From positions 36,244 through 100,243 of the forward strand of contig NZ_NJIC01000016.1 in NCBI RefSeq assembly GCF_013620825.1: a stretch of DNA of 64,000 bases, read 5' to 3'. A program made the translations under genes and the position numbers. Positions 41,760 to 49,175 of this stretch are shown here, one piece after another. The notes below the pieces were generated by a model. It saw only the letters and a list, made by a program, of their open reading frames with translations, was not told the DNA's origin and did not search any database. The stretch is from Rhodanobacter sp. PCA2 (GTDB taxonomy: Bacteria; Pseudomonadota; Gammaproteobacteria; Xanthomonadales; Rhodanobacteraceae). The stretch's first letter is position 1; the number at the start of each line of letters is the position of its first letter.

Positions 41760-42694
41760 TGAACGAAGCATCCGGCAACGTGCCGCGCACGATCGCGGAA
41801 TACCTCGAACAACTGCGTGCCGCGCTGCGCGGCGCCGACCCCGCGCTGATCCAGGACGCGCTGTACGACGCCGAGGAACACCTGCGCGCGGAACTGTACG
41901 AACGCCCCGGCCGCGACGAGGCCGCGATGCTGGAACACGTGGTGGAAAGCTACGGCGCCCCGGACGAGGTGGCCGAGATCTACCGCGACCAGGAGATCAA
42001 GATCCAGCGCGCGATCCGCCCGCCGCCGCCGCCGAAGCGGCGCTCGGCCGCCGGCCGCTTCTTCGGCGTGGCCGCCGATCCGCGCGCCTGGGGCGCGTTG
42101 TTCTACCTGCTGTTCGGCCTGGTCACCGGCATCGCGTATTTCACCTGGGTGGTCGCCGGCCTCTCGGTGTCGCTGGGCTTCTCGGTGCTCATCATCGGCC
42201 TGCCGTTCATCGTGCTGTTCTTCGGCAGCGTGCGCGGGCTGGCGCTGCTGGAAGGGCGCCTGGTGGAAACCATGCTTGGCGTGCGCATGCCGCGGCGGCC
42301 GCCGTATCCGCCGAAGCACATGACGCTGTTCCAGCGCATGGGCGCGATGTTCACCGACCCGCGCAGCTGGAGCTCGATGCTGTACGGGTTGCTGCAACTG
42401 CCGCTGGGCATCTTCTACTTCACGTTGGTCGTGACCTGGCTCTCCGTCTCGCTGGCCTTCATCGCGATGCCGATTGCGAAGCTGTTCCCCGGGCTGGATC
42501 AATGGGATGGCGTGACCTGCCTCGGGACGCCGCAGTGGCCCTGCGACCTGCTCACGTGGACGCACAGCTGGAGCGGTGCGATCGTGCTCTGCGCGCTGGG
42601 CCTGCTGCTGTTCTTCCTGCTGCTGCATGTGGTGCGTGGCCTCGGCCACCTGCACGGCCAGCTGGCCAAGCACCTGCTGGTGCTGCGGGCCTGA
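41759..42694 (+). CDS. HAAS/DUF1700-type sensor-domain membrane protein
   Basis: A 311-residue protein. Residues 1-85 are a helical HAAS-like domain (TIAEYLEQLRAALRGADPALIQDALYDAEEHLRAEL, EHVVESYGAPDEVAEIYRDQE). After a Pro-rich linker (RPPPPPKRR) come two repeats of a four-helix membrane sensor domain: DPRAWGALFYLLFGLVTGIAYFTWVVAGLSVSLG and DPRSWSSMLYGLLQLPLGIFYFTLVVTWLSVSLA, each followed by hydrophobic segments. Co-translated with the PadR regulator, which it may control. Signal unknown. Confidence 0.85.
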   Translation: MNEASGNVPRTIAEYLEQLRAALRGADPALIQDALYDAEEHLRAELYERPGRDEAAMLEHVVESYGAPDEVAEIYRDQEIKIQRAIRPPPPPKRRSAAGRFFGVAADPRAWGALFYLLFGLVTGIAYFTWVVAGLSVSLGFSVLIIGLPFIVLFFGSVRGLALLEGRLVETMLGVRMPRRPPYPPKHMTLFQRMGAMFTDPRSWSSMLYGLLQLPLGIFYFTLVVTWLSVSLAFIAMPIAKLFPGLDQWDGVTCLGTPQWPCDLLTWTHSWSGAIVLCALGLLLFFLLLHVVRGLGHLHGQLAKHLLVLRA

Positions 42695-42763
42695 ACGCGG
42701 GACGCGCACCGGCTCCGCAAGCCGACACAAGGGCAGCGCCCGTGTGCGGCCGCGCGAACCGGG

Positions 42764-44305
42764 TCAGCGGTAGTTGAGGTCCGGCGAGGCCAGCAGGAAG
42801 GTGTTCCATTCCTGCTGCGATTCCGCCTTGGCCAGCGCGCTGCGCGCGGCGGCGGAAAGGTGGGGCTCGATGGCGTCGTAGTACAGCCGCGTGCTCAGCA
42901 TCGGGAAGCCGGCCTCGCGCGTGGTGCTGCCCGGCGGCGTGAACAGCTGGGTGTTGCCGTTGCCGATCGCGGCGGCGATGTCGAAGCGTTTGGAGAGCTG
43001 GCCGGAACCGGTCCAGCTTGCGCCGTCCAGCGGCCAGCCGTCGGGCGTGATGCGGCCGTACAGCGGCTCGCCCAGCTGGTCCAGCCAGTACACCAGCGGC
43101 AGGGCGTTCGCGATGGGCTTGCCGTCGTAGGCGAGGCGCACGGAGGACACCACGAAGCGGGTCGGGGTCATGAACTGGCGGCCGCTGGCCAGCAGCTCGC
43201 GCGAGTCGAACATGGTGTGCAGCACCGCGGCGATGTCGCCGTCGGTGTGCTGGAAGGTCTGCGCCATGCGCGCCACCAGCGCGGGCGGCGGGTTGTCGGC
43301 CACGAAATACTGCGCAAGCTGGCGCGAGACGAACTGCGCGCAGGCCGGCCGGTGCACGATGAGATCGACTGCCTGCCGCACCTCGTCGTAGCCGCGTCCC
43401 TTGATGTGCTGGCCAAGGAAAACCTTGTTGCTGAAGTCGTGCCGGTACGGGTTGAACTGGAACAGGCCGTGCTGCACCACCAGCGGCGCTACTTTCGGGT
43501 TGAAGCGTTGCGGCTTGCCGTCCACTGGTGTGATGCCGACGCCGGTGAGGATCAGCGCCAGTTGCTGCACGTCCTGCTGGGTATAGCCCGAGCCCACGCC
43601 CAGCGTGTGCAGTTCCATCAGTTCGCGCGCGTAGTTCTCGTTGACGTGGCCCTTGGCGTTCTGCGCGTTGTCCAGGTATTCCAGCATCGCCGGACTTTCC
43701 AGCGTCGCCATCACCAGGTCGCGGAACCTGCCCAGCGCATGCGGGCGGATCACGCGCTGCTCGTAGTCGGCCAGCTCCCAGCGGATGCGGCCCTTGGGCG
43801 CGTACACGCTGAAGTGGTTGAGCCAGAACCACACCACCTGCTCCTTGAGCTGGTTCGGCCCGTACGCCGCCTGCAGCAACTCGGCCTGCCGCGCCTGTTG
43901 CATCAACGCGTTGCCGTGCTGCTGCCAGGCCTTGTTCGCGGCGTCCTTGTCCGGCCCGGCAGGCATCGCCTTGACCTGCTGCTGGGCGTCGTACAGATCG
44001 CCGAGCAGTTTCGGCAGCGGCGTGTTCGTCGCCTCGAAGCCGTGGATCAGGCCGACGACCTGCGGCGGCATCGAACCGGGCACGCGGTCGGCCAGTTGCG
44101 CATCGAGCAGGCCCTCGCGGCCCAGCTTCCGATAGCGCGCCACATCCGCGCTGTCCAGGCCGAAACCGTCTCGGCGCAGCCAGGTGAGGTCGCTGTCGCT
44201 GAATGCGCCGTGCGCCGCCTTGTTTGCCTGCGTGGGTTGGTTGGCGCAGGCGGCGAGCAACAGCATGGCTGCCGTGAGGAGGAGAGCTAGTGCGCGGCGG
44301 GGCAT
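42764..44305 (-). CDS. DUF1800 family lipoprotein, second copy
   Basis: A 513-residue DUF1800 protein with a lipoprotein signal (ALALLLTAAMLLLAAC; lipobox LLAAC). The family core is clear: LTWLRRDGFGLDSADVARYRKLGREGLLDAQL, LKEQVVWFWLNHFSVYAPKG, VIRPHALGRFRDLVMATLESPAMLEYLDNAQN, NENYARELMELHTLGVGSGYTQQDVQQLALILTG and PACAQFVSRQLAQYFV. The C-terminus ends EWNTFLLASPDLNYR, nearly the same as the other DUF1800 gene here. DUF1800/DUF1501 pairs are exported; the function is unknown. It lies 94 bp after the DUF1501 gene. Confidence 0.92.
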   Translation of the reverse strand: MPRRALALLLTAAMLLLAACANQPTQANKAAHGAFSDSDLTWLRRDGFGLDSADVARYRKLGREGLLDAQLADRVPGSMPPQVVGLIHGFEATNTPLPKLLGDLYDAQQQVKAMPAGPDKDAANKAWQQHGNALMQQARQAELLQAAYGPNQLKEQVVWFWLNHFSVYAPKGRIRWELADYEQRVIRPHALGRFRDLVMATLESPAMLEYLDNAQNAKGHVNENYARELMELHTLGVGSGYTQQDVQQLALILTGVGITPVDGKPQRFNPKVAPLVVQHGLFQFNPYRHDFSNKVFLGQHIKGRGYDEVRQAVDLIVHRPACAQFVSRQLAQYFVADNPPPALVARMAQTFQHTDGDIAAVLHTMFDSRELLASGRQFMTPTRFVVSSVRLAYDGKPIANALPLVYWLDQLGEPLYGRITPDGWPLDGASWTGSGQLSKRFDIAAAIGNGNTQLFTPPGSTTREAGFPMLSTRLYYDAIEPHLSAAARSALAKAESQQEWNTFLLASPDLNYR

Positions 44306-44399
44306 GGCAGCTGTCCGTGCGTAGGCGTGGGAACGAATCCCGTGCACGACGGCCCGGGTATCTGAGCGCAGTGGAGGTATCCGTGCATGGACCATCTTT

Positions 44400-45599
44400 C
44401 TACACCAGCCGCAGATCCCGCGGCTTCGCCTGCGGAAACACCGTCTGCAACTGGCCGGCGTTCAAGCCCCACAGTCGCGCGAACATCCCGCCCAGCACGT
44501 CGCGGTAGTCGTTCAGCACCTGGTAGTCGCGGTTCTGCAGCAGGTTCGGCTGGGTCACCGCGAGCTGCTCGCCCGCGAGGCGGCCGCCGGCGACCTTGCC
44601 GCCGAGTACCCAGTGCACGGTGCCGTGGCCGTGGTCGGTGCCGTGGTCGCCGTTCTCGCGGAAGGTGCGGCCGAATTCGGAGAGCACCACCACGGTGGTG
44701 TCGTTCCACGCATTGCCCAGCGCGTCGGCGTAGGCGGCCAGGCCTTCGCCCAGGTTCTTCAGGTTGTTGGCGAGGCCGCCCTTGGTGTTGCCCTGGTTGA
44801 CGTGGGTGTCCCAGCCGCCGACGTCGACGAAGCCGAGCCGGTACTGGTCGCGCATCAGGGTGGCGATGCGCCGCGTCTCGGCGGCGAAGTTGTGCGCGCT
44901 GGGCGCGCCGCGGCTGGCCGCCACCATTTCGTCGCGCAGGTCCGCGGATACCGTCTTGGGCAGGGCGAGGCCGTCGGCGGTGGCATGGGCCAGCGAGGTG
45001 TTCTTGTACATGCCGGAGAGGATCGCCGCCTGCCGCTCGTCGAAATGCGCCCTGGGATCGTCCTTCAGCGAGATGTTGGGGATGTCGCGCCCCGCGCCCT
45101 GGAAGGAGAGCGGCAGGTTGCTGGTGAAGGCGATGGCCGGCGTGCCGGCCATCAGGCCCGCGAGCCGCGCGAGGAAGCCGGAGCGGTAGTTCGTCTCATG
45201 CCCCAGCGGTTCGCCGCGCTCGATGTGGTCCTGGGTCTCGAAGTGGCTGCGCGAAAGGTCGTTGGTGCCGGCGAACGGAATGAAGGCAAGCTGCTTCTTC
45301 TGCCACAGCGGATAGAGCGTGTCGCGCACCACGGGGTTGAGGCCCCAGTTCGCGTCCAGCGCCACGGCGCTGTCGGGGTTGTCCGGATCGGGTTTCGCGA
45401 TGGCGAGGGTGGGGCGCGACTCGTAGTAGAAGTCGCTGCCGCAGGGCACCAGCAGGTTGTTGCAGTCGTAGCCGCCGCGCAGGAACACCAGCAGGAAGCG
45501 CGGCGAGTTCGCGGGCGCCGCGAACAGCCGGCCCGAGAACGACAACGTGGACGCGGCGGCCGCGCCGGCAGCGGCAAGCAGGAATTCGCGACGGTTCAT
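44400..45599 (-). CDS. DUF1501 family Tat-exported protein
   Basis: A 399-residue protein of the DUF1501 family, distantly related to alkaline phosphatase/sulfatases. MNRREFLLAAAGAAAASTLSFSG is a Tat signal. Core segments: RFLLVFLRGGYDCNNLLVP, FIPFAGTNDLSRSHFETQDHIERG, GFVDVGGWDTHVNQG, VVVLSEFGRTFRENGDHGTDHGHGTVHWVLGG (metal-ligand-like Asp/His cluster) and DYRDVLGGMFARLWG. It sits between two DUF1800 genes and follows a repeat array of 313 bp. Enzymatic activity unknown. Confidence 0.93.
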   Translation of the reverse strand: MNRREFLLAAAGAAAASTLSFSGRLFAAPANSPRFLLVFLRGGYDCNNLLVPCGSDFYYESRPTLAIAKPDPDNPDSAVALDANWGLNPVVRDTLYPLWQKKQLAFIPFAGTNDLSRSHFETQDHIERGEPLGHETNYRSGFLARLAGLMAGTPAIAFTSNLPLSFQGAGRDIPNISLKDDPRAHFDERQAAILSGMYKNTSLAHATADGLALPKTVSADLRDEMVAASRGAPSAHNFAAETRRIATLMRDQYRLGFVDVGGWDTHVNQGNTKGGLANNLKNLGEGLAAYADALGNAWNDTTVVVLSEFGRTFRENGDHGTDHGHGTVHWVLGGKVAGGRLAGEQLAVTQPNLLQNRDYQVLNDYRDVLGGMFARLWGLNAGQLQTVFPQAKPRDLRLV

Positions 45600-45620
45600 G
45601 ACAGCACCTCAGCTACACGG

Positions 45621-45822
45621 GTTGGCCCCTCCCCCGCGAGCAGGGGGGAGACGAGTTGGCTCCTCCCCCTGCGAGCAGAGGGAGGTTGGGAGACGAGTTG
45701 GCCCCTCCCCCTGCGAGCAGGGGGAGGCTGGGAGATGAGTTGGCTTCTCCCCCTGCGAGCAGGGGGAGATTGGGAGACGAGTTGGCCCCTCCCCCTGTGT
45801 GCAGGGGGAGGTTGGGAGGGGG
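45621..45822. repeat. tandem array of five 42-bp hairpin units
   Basis: Five head-to-tail units begin at 45621 (34 bp, internally shortened), 45655, 45697, 45739 and 45781. A typical unit starts GTTGGCCCCTCCCC, carries the stem CTCCCCCTGC-ga-GCAGGGGGAG and ends GTTGGGAGACGA. Units differ by single bases. Because 42 is a multiple of three, all frames on both strands stay open, giving spurious ORFs. The array fills the gap between the DUF1800 gene (stop 45913) and the DUF1501 gene (start 45599), so it is probably transcribed. There are no unique spacers, so it is not CRISPR. Confidence 0.92.
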
Positions 45823-45857
45823 ACAAGGCTTGTGCCGCGAACCGCACCCCACCCCAG

Positions 45858-45881
45858 CCCTCCCCTGCATGCAGGGGAGGG
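45858..45881. repeat. perfect 24-bp palindrome closing the repeat array
   Basis: A perfect 24-bp palindrome with half-site CCCTCCCCTGCA centred at 45869/45870. It lies 32 bp before the DUF1800 stop codon position and is the second hairpin of the composite element that also occurs inside mfd (22146-22252). In RNA on either strand it would form a very stable stem. Confidence 0.9.
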
Positions 45882-45912
45882 AGCCGCGTACGGCAACGGG
45901 CAGGGGAATGGC

Positions 45913-47508
45913 TCATCGGTAATTGAAGTCGGGCGAGGACAGCAGGAAGGTGTTCCACTCCATCGGCGATTTTGCCTGCGCCAGCGCGTTGCGCGTGGCG
46001 TCGGAGAGGCGCGGGGCGATGGCGTCGCGATAGAGTGCGGAGCCCTGCAGATCGGGTGGGCCGGGCGGCGGATCGTTCGCGATCGCTGCGTCGCCGTCGT
46101 TGCCCGCGAACAGCCGGTTGCGGCCGCTGCCGATGACGCGTGCGAAATCGAAGCGCTTGCTCATCTGGCCCGAACCGGTCCAGCTCGCCGAATCCAGCGG
46201 CCAGCCGTCGGGCGTGATGCGGCCGTACAGCGGCTCGCCCATCTGGCGCAGCCAGTTCACCAGCGGCACGGCGTTGGGAATCGGCTGGCCGTCGTAGGTC
46301 AGGCGCATCGCGGAAACCAGGAAGCGCATCGGGTCCTTGAACTTGTGCCCGCCCACGGCGCCGGCGTCCTTCGACAGGAGCATCGTGCGCAGCACCGCCG
46401 CAATGTCGCCGTCGCTGCGCTGGAAGGTCTGCGCCATCGCGTCGACCAGGGCGGGCGAGGGCTTGTCGTCGATGAAGTATTCGGCGAGCTTCCGCGAGAC
46501 GAAGCGCGCGCAGGCGGGCTGGCGCACGATCCGGTCCACCGCCTGCTCGATCTCGGCGTAGCCGCTGCCCTTGATGGTCTGGCCGAGGAAGGGCTTGTCG
46601 CCGAAGTCGTGCCGGTCGGGATTGAACTGGAACAGGCCGTCGCGCACGAAGCCGGGGCGCATGCCGCCGAAGCGGCCGCCGCGCATCGCCAGCTTCGGCG
46701 GCAGCAGGCCGGCGCCGGTGAGCACGCGCATCAGCTGCTGCACGTCGGCCTGCGTGTAGCCCGAGCCCACGCCGAGCGTGTGCAGCTCCATCAGCTCGCG
46801 CGCGTAGTTCTCGTTGGTCTTGTCCTTGACGTTGTGCACGTTGTCGAGGAACACCAGCATGGCCGGGCTCTTCAGCGTGGCCATCACCAGGTCCTTGAAC
46901 TTGCCCAGCGCGCGCGGGCGGATCACCTGTTCCTCGTAGTCGGCGGCGAACACGCGCACGGGGCCCTTGTCCGCGTAGATGCTGAAGTGGTTGAGCCAGA
47001 ACCACACCATCTGTTCCTTGAGCTGGTTGCCGCCATACACCGCATGCAGCAACTCGGCCTGCGTGGCCTGCTGGTAGAGGTCGCGGCGGTATTGCTGGTT
47101 CGTCTTCTTCGCGGCGTCCTTGGCCGGGCCGGCCGGCGTGTCCTTGAACTGCTTCTGGCGGTCGCGGAAGTCCGCCAGCAGTTCGGGCAGCGGCGTGCTC
47201 ACCACGGGAAAGCCGTGGATCTGCGCGGCCACCTGCGGCGGCAGGGTGTCGTCGCCGCCGGCCAACTGCTCGTCGAGGAAGCGCGCACGGCCGAGTTCGC
47301 GGTAGCGCGCCAGCGTGGCGCTGTCCAGGCCGAAGCCGTCGCGACGCAGCCAGGCGATGTCCGAAAGACTCAGGCCATCCACCTTCGCGGTGACGGTGGA
47401 GGTGGGCATGCCTTGCTGCGTGGCCTGTCCGGCGCAGGCCAGCGCCGGCAGGCACCCGAGCAGCAGGCCGAGCGCGAGGCCGCGGCGACGTATCGAAACG
47501 ACAGGCAT
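45913..47508 (-). CDS. DUF1800 family exported protein, first copy
   Basis: A 531-residue DUF1800 protein. The signal peptide is MPVVSIRRRGLALGLLLGCLPALACAG. Core segments parallel the second copy: IAWLRRDGFGLDSATLARYRELGRARFLDEQL, LKEQMVWFWLNHFSIYADKGPVRVF, RALGKFKDLVMATLKSPAMLVFLDNVHN, NENYARELMELHTLGVGSGYTQADVQQLMRVLTG and a C-terminus EWNTFLLSSPDFNYR. It carries a small insert RGGRFGGMRPGF absent from the other copy. The ATG at 47508 was chosen for the signal peptide. First gene of the DUF1800-DUF1501-DUF1800 cluster. Confidence 0.92.
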   Translation of the reverse strand: MPVVSIRRRGLALGLLLGCLPALACAGQATQQGMPTSTVTAKVDGLSLSDIAWLRRDGFGLDSATLARYRELGRARFLDEQLAGGDDTLPPQVAAQIHGFPVVSTPLPELLADFRDRQKQFKDTPAGPAKDAAKKTNQQYRRDLYQQATQAELLHAVYGGNQLKEQMVWFWLNHFSIYADKGPVRVFAADYEEQVIRPRALGKFKDLVMATLKSPAMLVFLDNVHNVKDKTNENYARELMELHTLGVGSGYTQADVQQLMRVLTGAGLLPPKLAMRGGRFGGMRPGFVRDGLFQFNPDRHDFGDKPFLGQTIKGSGYAEIEQAVDRIVRQPACARFVSRKLAEYFIDDKPSPALVDAMAQTFQRSDGDIAAVLRTMLLSKDAGAVGGHKFKDPMRFLVSAMRLTYDGQPIPNAVPLVNWLRQMGEPLYGRITPDGWPLDSASWTGSGQMSKRFDFARVIGSGRNRLFAGNDGDAAIANDPPPGPPDLQGSALYRDAIAPRLSDATRNALAQAKSPMEWNTFLLSSPDFNYR

Positions 47509-47680
47509 GCGTTCCTGCTCCGGCGAGAGTGTCGGGGTTTCAACGCCAAAGGTATCGGCGCGGATGACTGCAGTGCAGTGACATGCCGTGCGAATTCGAT
47601 GGCGATTCATTTTTCGCAGCATCTTGCGCGGCCCGTCGGCCGCAGCGGTTACCATGCGCGCCACTGACAGAGGCATTGCC

Positions 47681-48289
47681 ATGACCAAGACCTACGACCG
47701 CGCCTATTTCGACAAGTGGTATCGCGACCCCAAGCATGCAGTGGGCTCGCCGGCCGAACTCAGGCGCAAGGTGGCGATGGTGGTGGCGCAGGCCGAGTAC
47801 TACCTCGGCCGCCCCTTGCGCAACGTGCTGGACGTGGGCTGCGGCGAAGGCACGTGGCGCGCGCCGCTGCGCGCATTGCGGCCCGGCATCGATTACCGCG
47901 GGCTGGACGCCAGCGAATACGTGGTGGCGCGTTACGGCCGCAGCCGCAACATCGGCCTGGCACGCTTCGGCCAGCTCGAACAGCTGCGCTTCGACACGCG
48001 CTTCGACCTGATCGTGTGCACCGATGTGCTGCACTACCTGAAGCCGGCGGAGATCCGCGCCGGCCTCGTCGGCATCGGCGAGATGCTCGAAGGCATCGCC
48101 TTCCTGGAGCTGTTCACCAGCCGCGACGACGTGGATGGGGATCGCCACGGGTTCCTGGCGCGCGCGCCGTCGTGGTATCTGCGCGAGTTCGGGCGGGTGG
48201 GGTTGTTGCCGTGTGGGTCGCATTGTTATCTGGGGCCGCGGTTGGAGAGGCATATTGCGGCGTTGGAGAGGGCGCAGTTGCCGGCGTAG
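47681..48289 (+). CDS. class I SAM-dependent methyltransferase
   Basis: A 202-residue methyltransferase starting MTKTYDRAYFDKWYRDPKHAVGSPAELRRKV. Motif I is VLDVGCGEGTWRAPL, followed by DYRGLDASEYVVARYG and FDLIVCTDVLHYLKPAEI (methyltransferase-11 type). Substrate unknown. The ATG at 47681 has AGAGG seven bases upstream; an earlier ATG at 47654 is possible. It is divergent from the DUF1800 gene and is followed by the gene-free repeat region starting 52 bp after its stop. Confidence 0.88.
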   Translation: MTKTYDRAYFDKWYRDPKHAVGSPAELRRKVAMVVAQAEYYLGRPLRNVLDVGCGEGTWRAPLRALRPGIDYRGLDASEYVVARYGRSRNIGLARFGQLEQLRFDTRFDLIVCTDVLHYLKPAEIRAGLVGIGEMLEGIAFLELFTSRDDVDGDRHGFLARAPSWYLREFGRVGLLPCGSHCYLGPRLERHIAALERAQLPA

Positions 48290-48340
48290 GTGGGCGCGTT
48301 TCACGCGCAACGGGCGAACTGGCGTTTGGCCTGCATCAGA

Positions 48341-48620
48341 GCGGTTTCGACCGCCCTTAGGGCGGTCGAGCTACTTTCTCTTTGCGTGCCCAAAGAGAAA
48401 GTAGCCAAAGAGAAATGGCACCCCGATGGCGCGCCCTCCAGGCATCCTGCCTTGCGGGTACGCGGGCGGGTTACGGGGTTTTTCGACGGCACATCCTGTG
48501 CCGGCGAAAAACTGGCTCGCATCCATGCGAGCCATCCTGCGGACTTTCCTCCACCCGCCCGCCGCGCCATAGGGGCCCCGGGTAAAGCAGCGCGCTCCCG
48601 GCGCGCAGAAGCAACAGCAG
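48341..48620 (+). repeat. multi-hairpin structured element, copy A
   Basis: A ~280-bp array of stem-loops: I 48348-48368 (CGACCGCCCT/AGGGCGGTCG); II 48370-48405 with 15-bp arms GCTACTTTCTCTTTG and CAAAGAGAAAGTAGC and a 6-base loop; III 48440-48452 (AGGCA-tcc-TGCCT); IV 48479-48511 (TTTTTCG-a-CGGCACA, loop tcc, TGTGCCG-g-CGAAAAA); V 48513-48534 (TGGCTCGCAT-cc-ATGCGAGCCA). Between II and III lies AGAAATGGCACCCCGATGGCG; the end has AGGGGCCCC and AGAAGCAACAGCA. Loops of III-V share ATCC; the other strand reads CAGGATG or CATGGATG. No gene is supported. Confidence 0.88.
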
Positions 48621-48630
48621 GGCACAGCCA

Positions 48631-48654
48631 GAGCCAGAGCCAGAGCCAGAGCCA
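48631..48654. repeat. hexanucleotide tandem repeat (GAGCCA)4
   Basis: Four perfect GAGCCA units directly after copy A of the multi-hairpin element, preceded by one degenerate unit. A simple-sequence repeat that could vary in number between strains. Confidence 0.85.
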
Positions 48655-48700
48655 AGGATGATCTAATTAATCGACTGCCTGCTCGTCATTCCTGCGGCTT

Positions 48701-48789
48701 GCTCGTCATTCCTGCGATAGCAGGAATCCAGTGCCGTTGTGTTTCGTGGCTTACAGCACTGGATCCCAGCCTTCGCTGGGATGACGAGC
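48701..48789. repeat. REP/BIME-like nested inverted repeat
   Basis: Outer arms GCTCGTCAT (48701-48709) and ATGACGAGC (48781-48789); side hairpins CCTGCgataGCAGG and CCAGCcttcGCTGG; inner pair ATCCAGTGC/GCACTGGAT. Same architecture as 3699-3780. A partial extra arm lies at 48668-48700 with the 24-nt motif shared with 27144-27167. Confidence 0.88.
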
Positions 48790-48806
48790 AAAATCAAAAC
48801 ATCCCC

Positions 48807-48842
48807 AAAGCGAAGCGCCGCATACTCGCGGCGCTTCGCTTT
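48807..48842. terminator. perfect 15-bp-stem hairpin between the two structured elements
   Basis: Arms AAAGCGAAGCGCCGC (48807-48821) and GCGGCGCTTCGCTTT (48828-48842) are perfect, with a 6-base loop; T-rich bases follow on the plus strand and AAAs flank on the other. It could stop transcription arriving from either side of this convergent region. Confidence 0.6.
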
Positions 48843-49130
48843 TGCATTTGCTGTTGCTTCTGGCGCGCACGATGCGCGCCTGCTCTTGGGGCCCCTGGGC
48901 GGCGGTGAGGTGGGGACGATCAGGCCGCGCAGCGGGCGTTGCCAAGGATGGCAACGCCTTTTCGCGCGGGCAGGATGCCCGCTCGAAAAGCCCGGCCCCA
49001 CCTCACGCACTTGCCGGGCATGGATGCCCGGCAAGCGCCAACCGGGGTGTCGTTTCCTCTTGGTTACTTCTCCTTTGGACAAGCAAAGGAGAAGTAACTC
49101 GGGCGCCCATAGGGCGCTCGAAACCGCTTT
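48842..49130 (-). repeat. multi-hairpin structured element, copy B (inverted)
   Basis: Read on the minus strand it has the same parts in the same order as copy A: GCGCCC/GGGCGC stem (49103-49117); 15-bp stem GTTACTTCTCCTTTG and CAAAGGAGAAGTAAC with 6-base loop (49063-49098); AGGAAACGACACCCCGGTTGGCG; stem III CTTGCCGGGCAT/ATGCCCGGCAAG (49010-49035); stem IV (48958-48990) with CTTTTCG-a-GCGGGCA, loop tcc, TGCCCGC-g-CGAAAAG; stem V GGCGTTGCCA/TGGCAACGCC (48935-48958); then AGGGGCCCC and AGAAGCAACAGCA. The 886-bp stretch 48290-49175 has no gene I can support. Confidence 0.88.
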
Positions 49131-49175
49131 GGTTGCCGACAAAAGACCACATGCCGCCATCAACACCGGCAGCAA

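Noticed and set aside
45621..45822. CRISPR array
   Set aside because: Units are directly abutted with no unique spacers, and no cas gene is nearby.
45613..45922. ORFs on both strands over the 42-bp array encoding Pro/Arg/Gly repeat peptides
   Set aside because: The unit length is a multiple of three, so any frame without a stop in one unit stays open. Peptides are low-complexity and lie in an intercistronic gap.
48290..49175. Several ORFs in the repeat region (for example frames giving RSSYFLFACPKRK or KVAKEKWHPDGAPS)
   Set aside because: They follow the structured repeats, have no domain, and the copies differ by paired stem changes rather than by a coding pattern. A short coding origin is not fully excluded.
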